From: Flaveria trinervia
Taxonomy: Eukaryota > Streptophyta > Magnoliopsida > Asterales > Asteraceae
Assembly: GCA_025506515.1 (NCBI GenBank)
Contig: JACCIX010000037.1
Location: 15,001 to 79,000, forward strand
Length of the DNA: 64,000 bases
Direction: 5' to 3'
Shown here: in pieces, positions 63,449 to 64,000 of the stretch
How the letters are laid out: each line of letters begins with the position of its first letter
Numbering within the stretch: the first letter of the stretch is position 1
Made by a program: the position numbers and the translations under genes
The notes under the pieces: generated by a model
Told to the model about the DNA's origin: nothing
Database searches by the model: none
What the model saw: only the letters and a program-made list of their open reading frames with translations

Positions 63449-64000
63449 AGGTTTTATCCCTGAAACCTGTTATTCTTTGAACAAACATGGGTAATGTTGT
63501 CTCATTTCTTCCTCGGTCTCCCATGTAGATTCGGATCCCTTCCTATGCTTCCACTGTACACGCACAAGAGGAATCATTTTATTTCTCAACCTCTTCTGTT
63601 TTCGATCGATGATTGCCACTGCTTGCTCCACATAATTAAGCCTTTCGTCTACTTTGATATCCTCTAGTGGAATAATCATGTCTTCATCAGCTAAGCATTT
63701 TCTTGATGAGATACATGGAATGTCGGGTGAATTCCACTTAACTCCTCTGGTAACTCCAATCTATAGGCCACCTCTCCTACTCAAGCAATGATTCGGAAAG
63801 GTCCTATCTATCTTGGGCTTAGCTTACCTTGTTTCCTGAATCGGATGATCCCTTTCCAAGGTGAGACCTTCAGCATAACCCGGTCACCCACCTGGAACTC
63901 AATCGTTCTGCGTCGTTTATCGGCATACGACTTCTGTCTATCTTTAGCTGCCTTCATGAAGGCTTTAATCTTCTCAAGCTTCTCAGTCGTAGCCTCAATT
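63449..64000 (-). pseudogene. pol: Gypsy C integrase C-terminus and chromodomain
   Basis: Read from the window end leftward: KDRQKSYADKRRRTIEFQVG and VMLKVSPWKG (the GPY/F-side integrase tail, about 63830-63960), then PEELSGIHPTFHVS (about 63700-63760), then the chromodomain segment IIPLEDIKVDERLNY, LRNKMIPLVRVQWKHRKGSE, STWETEEEMRQHYPCLFKE (63470-63679). A TAG stop follows KLSPR (about 63810) and the chromodomain frame is shifted from the integrase frame near 63700. This is the best chromodomain copy in the window and shows what gypsy A has lost. Confidence 0.87.

Larger units (their letters stand above)
61425..64000 (-). mobile_element. Gypsy C: Ty3/gypsy chromovirus-type element, 3' end only
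   Basis: A full 3' LTR (61425-63430), polypurine tract and the C-terminal end of pol with chromodomain. The element extends past the window. Its LTR is close to that of gypsy A, so A and C form one subfamily distinct from B. Confidence 0.92.

Noticed and set aside
1..64000. Host genes, tRNA, rRNA, CRISPR arrays, bacterial-type operons or ribosome binding sites
   Set aside because: None seen. The tRNA-like 12-14-nt strings are retroelement primer sites, and regularly spaced repeats are LTR minisatellites without spacer diversity.

Overview
This is plant nuclear DNA made almost entirely of nested LTR retrotransposons. No host gene, tRNA, rRNA or CRISPR array was found. The copia elements carry a tRNA-iMet-type primer site, SIRE-like reverse transcriptase and RNase H, and a very large accessory ORF (aORF) whose start resembles the 'longin/synaptobrevin-like' retroelement proteins annotated in daisy-family genomes. 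Asteraceae, perhaps Anthemideae, is therefore my best guess. This is inferred from remembered protein style, not from a search.

Layout, left to right. 1-688 is an ATGT/ATGC microsatellite. 689-36696 is copia II-a (minus strand), whose 3' end is cut off or lies outside the window. It is interrupted by two complete copia family I elements: I-a (2899-15276, target duplication GATGA) and I-b (20978-33244, target duplication ATCAT). II-a itself sits in the 3' LTR of gypsy A (minus, 36697-43021), a chromovirus-type element. Next come a (TA)n tract (43022-43460) and 2.7 kb of AT-rich DNA without genes (43461-46187). Gypsy B (plus, 46188-61424) carries copia II-b (47839-57148, target duplication AGCGG) in its 5' LTR. 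Gypsy C (minus, 61425 to beyond the end) interrupts its 3' LTR. Nesting order: A contains II-a, which contains I-a and I-b; B contains II-b and C.

Copia gene order, read on the minus strand, is 5' LTR, tRNA-iMet primer site, gag with CCHC knuckles, PR-INT-RT-RNase H, a 0.6-0.8 kb spacer, aORF of 1,000 or more codons, polypurine tract, 3' LTR. II-b lacks everything from late gag to late RT. Gypsy order is gag, PR, RT, RNase H, INT, chromodomain. A has lost its gag core and chromodomain; B has lost INT. Nearly every reading frame is broken. The exceptions worth noting are the intact 447-codon gag of gypsy B and a 447-codon INT-containing frame in I-b.

The most interesting signal is in the pol-aORF spacer. 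In each copia family it carries the same short near-palindromic motif array that fills that family's own LTR U3: CTGAAG/CTTCAG in family I, CCGAAG/CTTCGG in family II. A TATA-like box follows about 75-107 bp before the aORF start. This looks like a second, LTR-like internal promoter for the accessory ORF. Other themes are internal deletions with 2-4 bp microhomology, loss of primer sites in two elements, loss of the first catalytic Asp of RT in both gypsy elements where it can be read, and an excess of 1-nt indels that raises the question of long-read assembly error.
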